Part shown: piece after piece, positions 15,093 to 16,726 of the stretch
Numbering within the stretch: the stretch's first letter is position 1
Layout of the letters: every line of letters starts with the position of its first letter
Assembly: GCA_019420525.1 (NCBI GenBank)
Contig: JAHZHA010000002.1
Location: 1 to 16,726, forward strand
DNA from: Bacillota bacterium
GTDB lineage: Bacteria > Bacillota > Clostridia > Peptostreptococcales > Anaerovoracaceae
Reading direction: 5' to 3'
DNA length: 16,726 nt
Position numbers and translations under genes: made by a program
Notes under the pieces: model-generated
Database searches by the model: none
Seen by the model: the letters and a program-made list of their open reading frames with translations, nothing else
Told to the model about the DNA's origin: nothing

Positions 15093-16367
15093 ATGTTAGA
15101 CATCAAACGTATCCGTGAAGATTTCGACAATGTAAAAAAAGCCGTGGAATCGAGGGGCAAAGGCGATTACAATATCGGCCATGCCATAGAACTCGATGAT
15201 AAAAGAAGAGAACTCCTGGGTCAGGTGGAAGCTCTCAAAGCGAAGCAGAACAGGGATTCACGGCAGATCCCGAAGATGAAAAAAGCTGGCGAAGATACGA
15301 CAGAACTCATGGCTGAGATGAAAAAACTTTCTGACGAAATCGCCGCTCTCGACGAACAGGTAAAAGATGTACAGAAAGAACTCCGCGATCTCCTTCTCGG
15401 CATTCCTAACACTCCGAATCCTGACGATCCCATCGGAAAAGACGATTCCGACAATGTGGAAATCCGCAGATGGGGCGAACCGAGAGTCTTCGATTTTGAA
15501 CACAAAGCTCATTGGGACATCGGCACGGATCTGGATATTCTCGACTTCGATAGAGCAGCCAAACTCTCCGGTGCGAGATTTACCGTATACAAAGGTGCGG
15601 GTGCAAGACTCGAAAGAGCTCTCATCAACTTTATGCTCAATCTCCATACAGAAGAGCAGGGTTACCAGGAAATCCTCCCTCCGTTCATGGTAGGAAGAAC
15701 TGCTATGACTGGTACGGGCCAGCTTCCGAAATTTGAGGATGATATGTTCTACATTCCGGACAAAGACGAATTCCTGATCCCTACGGCAGAAGTTCCCGTG
15801 ACAAATCTGAGAGCCGACGAAATCATCGACTTTGCAGAACTGCCGATCTACTACACAGCCTATACACCGTGTTTCCGGAAAGAAGCAGGTTCTGCAGGAC
15901 GCGACACCAGAGGTCTCGTAAGACAGCATCAGTTCAACAAAGTCGAAATGGTAAAGATGGTTGCTCCGGAAACATCTTATGATGAACTGGAAAAACTCAC
16001 AAACGATGCCGAAGCCGTTCTCCAGGCACTCAATATTCCTTACAGAGTCATCATTCTCTCCACAGGAGATACGGGTTTCAGCTCTGCCAAAACTTACGAT
16101 ATCGAAGTGTGGATGCCGAGCTACGGAAGGTATGTTGAAATCTCTTCCTGCAGTAATTTTGAAGACTTCCAGGCGAGACGCGCCAATATCCGCTTCCGCC
16201 GCGAGCCGAAAGCAAAGCCAGAATTCGTTCATACTCTCAACGGTTCCGGTCTGGCAGTAGGAAGAACCTTCGCCGCGATTCTGGAAAATTATCAGAATGC
16301 GGACGGTTCTGTGACGATTCCGGAAGTTCTGAGACCTTACATGGGAACAGACAAAATCACGAAATAA
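15093..16367 (+). CDS. serS: Seryl-tRNA synthetase
   Basis: SerRS charges tRNA-Ser (and tRNA-Sec where present) with serine in the cytoplasm. The 424 residues are the normal bacterial length. Residues about 28-100 are the N-terminal antiparallel coiled-coil arm that contacts the long variable arm of the tRNA. The class II core follows, with TGTGQLPKFEDDMFY (206-220), IPTAEVPVTN (229-238), motif 2 around FRKEAGSAGRDTRGLVRQHQF (261-281) and motif 3 around NGSGLAVGRTFAAILENYQ (383-401). GGAGG (15076-15080) lies 12 bases before the ATG, a somewhat long spacing, but the N-terminus MLDIKRIREDFDNVKKA is the standard one. No T-box was found in the 112-bp upstream gap; only the stem-loop listed separately is there. 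Confidence 0.98.
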   Translation: MLDIKRIREDFDNVKKAVESRGKGDYNIGHAIELDDKRRELLGQVEALKAKQNRDSRQIPKMKKAGEDTTELMAEMKKLSDEIAALDEQVKDVQKELRDLLLGIPNTPNPDDPIGKDDSDNVEIRRWGEPRVFDFEHKAHWDIGTDLDILDFDRAAKLSGARFTVYKGAGARLERALINFMLNLHTEEQGYQEILPPFMVGRTAMTGTGQLPKFEDDMFYIPDKDEFLIPTAEVPVTNLRADEIIDFAELPIYYTAYTPCFRKEAGSAGRDTRGLVRQHQFNKVEMVKMVAPETSYDELEKLTNDAEAVLQALNIPYRVIILSTGDTGFSSAKTYDIEVWMPSYGRYVEISSCSNFEDFQARRANIRFRREPKAKPEFVHTLNGSGLAVGRTFAAILENYQNADGSVTIPEVLRPYMGTDKITK

Positions 16368-16441
16368 TACAATTGTACGATTTCCGGTTTCCGGGAGAAA
16401 GAAGAGAAACGACAGGACGGAAAAGAACAGGAGGAATACTC

Positions 16442-16681
16442 ATGCCGCTGAAACTCAATCCGGGCGATATCATCGAACTGAAGAAAAAACACCCCTGCGG
16501 AGGGAAAACATTCGAGGTCGTGCGTGCCGGCATGGATTTCCGAATCCGCTGTCTTCAATGCGGATCCCAAATGCGTCTCTCACGCCCGAAACTCGAAAAG
16601 AGCGTCGTGCATGCGTCACTTCCCGCGGAAAGAGATGCGGATACCGCTAGAGATATAAAAAAAGAAGAAGCAATCGAGTAG
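16442..16681 (+). CDS. DUF951 family protein; C-terminus apparently altered by intron sequence
   Basis: This 79-residue product matches the small Firmicutes family DUF951: GDIIELKKKHPCGG (8-21), FEVVRAGMDFRIRCLQCG (24-41) and SRPKLEKSV (47-55). Cys19, Cys37 and Cys40 are consistent with a small zinc- or metal-binding fold; the family's function is unknown. The ATG was chosen because AGGAGG (16429-16434) precedes it at seven bases; the frame is open further upstream to 16373 without support. It follows serS by 74 bp and is probably co-transcribed. The conserved core ends near residue 56, and a charged tail follows. The last two codons (ATC GAG) and the TAG stop fall within what I identify as the 3' end of a group II intron on the other strand, so the original C-terminus was probably different. 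The core domain is intact. Confidence 0.88.
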   Translation: MPLKLNPGDIIELKKKHPCGGKTFEVVRAGMDFRIRCLQCGSQMRLSRPKLEKSVVHASLPAERDADTARDIKKEEAIE

Positions 16682-16726
16682 GAGGCGGTGACTAGCCGCC
16701 GTCCTCTCACACCACCGTACGTACGG
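16673..16726 (-). mobile_element. 3' end of a group II intron (domain VI and 3' strand of domain V), cut by the window edge
   Basis: Read on the minus strand, the segment ends with a fold typical of intron domain VI. GAG (16706-16708) pairs with CTC (16676-16678), AGG (16703-16705) with CCT (16680-16682), and GGCGG (16696-16700) with CCGCC (16684-16688). A single bulged A (complement of T16679) sits between the first two helices, seven bases from a 3' end in AU, as expected for the branch-point. Upstream, CCGTACGTACGGTGGT (16711-16726) resembles the 3' strand of domain V, and the whole string resembles ends I remember for bacterial group II introns. The catalytic 5' strand, the reverse transcriptase gene and the 5' end lie outside the window, so this is a partial call. 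Confidence 0.62.

Noticed and set aside
16373..16441. Upstream extension of the DUF951 frame
   Set aside because: The added residues are Arg-rich and unlike the family, whereas the ATG at 16442 has AGGAGG at ideal spacing.
1..16726. CRISPR arrays, insertion sequences, rRNA genes or phage genes
   Set aside because: No regularly spaced repeats, transposase or integrase motifs, or rRNA sequence were seen; the only mobile-element signal is the intron end at the right edge.

Overview
The window reads as chromosomal DNA of a mid-GC member of the Clostridia (Firmicutes). The clues are a T-box leader controlling leucine biosynthesis, a LeuCD isomerase of the short (archaeal-type) form, an SLH-domain surface protein, a DUF951 gene beside serS, a CCA-encoding tRNA gene and strong AGGAGG-type ribosome binding sites. 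I cannot name a genus from the sequence alone.

Layout. From the left edge to about 8.4 kb everything is on the minus strand; from about 8.6 kb to the right edge every gene is on the plus strand. Minus strand, in order of transcription (right to left): a tRNA-Lys(CTT) gene with its own promoter and terminator; a consensus promoter and leucine T-box leader; the leuA-leuC-leuD-leuB operon, closed by a strong stem-loop; a 364-bp AT-rich regulatory gap; a small membrane-anchored protein of unknown function; and a secreted SLH-domain protein whose C-terminal half has clearly lower GC content than its N-terminal half. Plus strand: a small Ser-rich protein of unknown function with a strong RBS, followed by a structured non-coding stretch and a very strong terminator; a well-formed promoter driving a 922-residue zinc-ribbon/low-complexity/single-TM protein; a 7-TM UPF0182 protein; serS; and a DUF951 gene. 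The window ends inside what I read as the 3' end of a group II intron lying on the minus strand.

How the genes work together. LeuA, LeuCD and LeuB carry out the leucine-specific branch from 2-oxoisovalerate to 4-methyl-2-oxopentanoate, and the T-box couples their transcription to uncharged tRNA-Leu (specifier CUC, discriminator-reading UGGU). The zinc-ribbon protein and the UPF0182 protein are only 49 bp apart and probably form a two-protein membrane unit of unknown function; this is the most likely place for undescribed biology. The group II intron end is the other notable item: its domain VI appears to supply the last two codons and the stop codon of the DUF951 reading frame.
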